5,824 nucleotides of DNA from an uncultured Eubacteriales bacterium (GTDB lineage Bacteria > Bacillota > Clostridia > Lachnospirales > Lachnospiraceae): contig ONVB01000101.1 of assembly GCA_900321145.1 (NCBI GenBank), positions 1-5,824 of the forward strand, written 5' to 3'. Shown here piece by piece: positions 4,486-5,824 of this stretch. The translations under genes were made by a program, and so were the position numbers. How positions within the stretch are numbered: position 1 is the first letter of the stretch; each line of letters begins with the position of its first letter. The notes under the pieces are model-generated. The model was not told the DNA's origin. It searched no databases and was given only the letters and a program-made list of their open reading frames with translations.

Positions 4486-5824
4486 TGCTCAAGGGAAACA
4501 TGATAGGAAATGAAATGGCTGCGAAGGCTTATGCGGATGTGACGGCTCTCGGCAGTATTCCGGGAAGGCAGCAGGGTGTTGCCGCTCCTGCCGGCGGTGT
4601 GAGCGAGACTGCAGGCATAGCATTTGATAAGAATGAGGATAATAAAAGGGGCGGAGTCATAAGCGGCTTTGCGGATTATATGAATGAATTAAAGGCTTCT
4701 GCAAAGGAAGACAGGGAGAGCGAGCTTGTCTCGGACGAGGAGGCTAAGGAAGAGGCCAAGGAGATAGCGAAGAGCTTAAGCCGTGAGGAAATAGCGGTCT
4801 TAAAGCAGATGGGTATAGATGTATCCTCGGCCGATCTCGACGACCTGATGGGCATGATCAATTCCATGCGGGGTGAAGCGCGTATGGATCGGATAAACGA
4901 GGTCATGGCGTCACTTTCGGCTGAGGATCTTGAGAACACGACTGTCGTAGGAGGGACGGCAGTCACGGCTTCGGGCGCAGAGATTGAGGGCGTATCCGTG
5001 ACCGATGTTGTGGCAGACAGGATAAAGACTGATGATGAGGACAGGTCGGGCGATTTTAAGATAGCGGAAAGTGACCTTTTATACCTTGTAAAGAACGGGC
5101 TTTCATTTACAGGCGGCAGTCTCTACAAGGCGCATTATTCGGGCATAAGGATCGAGGAACCGGGAGACGAACTGCTTTCATCCATGAAAGGCGAGCTCGA
5201 CAGGGTATTAGAGCAGGCCGGTCTTCCGACGGATGAGACAGGCGAAAGACAGGCGGGGCTTTTGCTTGCAAATGATGTGCCGGTAACCCCGGATAATGTA
5301 AGGAAGCTTGCGGCATATGAGAGCTTTTCGGGCTCTTATGCGGGTGACCTCGATGAGAAGAAGATCAATGAGCTTGAAAAGGAGCTTGCTCCGTCGGTCG
5401 AAAAGGCGCGGGAGCTTATGGAAACCGTAAGATCCATACCCGCGGAGGCTGTGTATGACATGGCCAGGGAGGGCAGACAGGTAACCATTGCCTCTGCGAA
5501 AGCATATGTTGAAGAGCGGGCAGAGCTTTACGCTACGAATACCGCGAATACCGCATCGGGCGGGACAACCGCTGCCGACAGGGTACTCGAAAATGCGGAA
5601 AGATTTAAGGACGCCGATCCCGAGGCGCTTACAACCATGAGGCGCATGGAGGAAATCAGGCTTTCCATGACGGTTCAGGTATCTTACCGTATGCTGAAGA
5701 TGGATATAAATGTAGATACAAGGGAGCTTTCGAAGGTCGTGGCCGACTTAAGGCGCGAGGAGGCAAGGCTTATCAACGAAGCATTTGCACGGGAGGGAGT
5801 AGAGGCTACAGAGGAAAATGTCTC
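4485..5824 (+). CDS. Probable DUF6240 protein, Cys- and Trp-free, acidic (3' truncated)
   Basis: The frame opens at ATG 4485 with an ideal SD and stays open to the right edge, giving 446 residues and no stop; the true end is outside the window. It has no signal peptide or membrane segment. The first ~100 residues are low-complexity and charged. The middle has YLVKNGLSFTGGSLYKAHYSG (about 200-220), and a later block MRRMEEIRLSMTVQVSYRMLKMDINVDTREL starts at residue 385. I associate both patterns with DUF6240, a family of Lachnospiraceae-type bacteria without an established function. The visible part has no cysteine or tryptophan; lack of cysteine is common in exported flagellar axial and hook-length proteins. 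With the sigma-28-like promoter upstream, this suggests a motility role, possibly FliK-like, but that is inference. Alternatives are a cytoplasmic coiled-coil protein or a secreted protein of another system. Confidence 0.85.
   Translation, partial: MLKGNMIGNEMAAKAYADVTALGSIPGRQQGVAAPAGGVSETAGIAFDKNEDNKRGGVISGFADYMNELKASAKEDRESELVSDEEAKEEAKEIAKSLSREEIAVLKQMGIDVSSADLDDLMGMINSMRGEARMDRINEVMASLSAEDLENTTVVGGTAVTASGAEIEGVSVTDVVADRIKTDDEDRSGDFKIAESDLLYLVKNGLSFTGGSLYKAHYSGIRIEEPGDELLSSMKGELDRVLEQAGLPTDETGERQAGLLLANDVPVTPDNVRKLAAYESFSGSYAGDLDEKKINELEKELAPSVEKARELMETVRSIPAEAVYDMAREGRQVTIASAKAYVEERAELYATNTANTASGGTTAADRVLENAERFKDADPEALTTMRRMEEIRLSMTVQVSYRMLKMDINVDTRELSKVVADLRREEARLINEAFAREGVEATEENV

Noticed and set aside
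4310..4501. Minus-strand open frame containing an ILRFVQDD-like stretch
   Set aside because: This is the translation of the dispersed repeat pair, a familiar source of false protein calls, and has no SD or domain.

Overview
The window looks like a chromosomal piece of a Clostridia genome, most likely Lachnospiraceae. It shows AGG/AGA/ATA-rich codon use at moderate GC, tightly packed genes with strong GGAGG-type Shine-Dalgarno (SD) sites, a DUF6273-type C-terminus, a probable DUF6240 protein and dispersed intergenic repeats. All supported genes are on the + strand. Species assignment is inference.

Layout. (1) 2-397 is the C-terminal end of a DUF6273-like protein that enters from the left. (2) 398-635 is non-coding. 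Almost all of 400-561 is one large imperfect palindrome starting three bases after the stop codon. It is followed by a near-consensus housekeeping promoter (TTGACA, 17 nt, TAAAAT) with an overlapping operator-like dyad. (3) 636-3276 is a compact four-gene unit: a Fur-family regulator with a TTG start (Zur-like), a ZnuC-like ATPase, a ZnuB-like ABC-3 permease, and an unfamiliar lipoprotein with a Thr/Glu-rich stalk and a Cys-Cys-containing C-terminal domain. The first two junctions overlap by one base and the third gap is 3 nt. (4) 3340-4302 is a membrane-anchored family 2 glycosyltransferase of the polyprenyl-phosphate type. (5) 4303-4484 is non-coding, with two copies of a dispersed repeat inside a long inverted repeat. 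The left arm overlaps a sigma-28-like promoter and the right arm contains the SD of the next gene. (6) 4485 to the window end is an acidic protein lacking Cys and Trp, probably DUF6240, still open at the right edge.

How the genes work together. The regulator, ATPase, permease and lipoprotein read as a zinc (or related divalent metal) uptake operon under its own regulator. No ZnuA-type solute-binding protein is present in the window. The glycosyltransferase is probably a separate envelope function. The last gene may be a motility gene, judged from its sigma-28-like promoter and lack of cysteine.

The two most unusual signals are the ~160-nt palindrome before the regulator and the arrangement before the last gene. 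In the second, a long read-through transcript could bury the SD, whereas a transcript from the sigma-28-like promoter would begin just past the pairing arm and leave the SD free.
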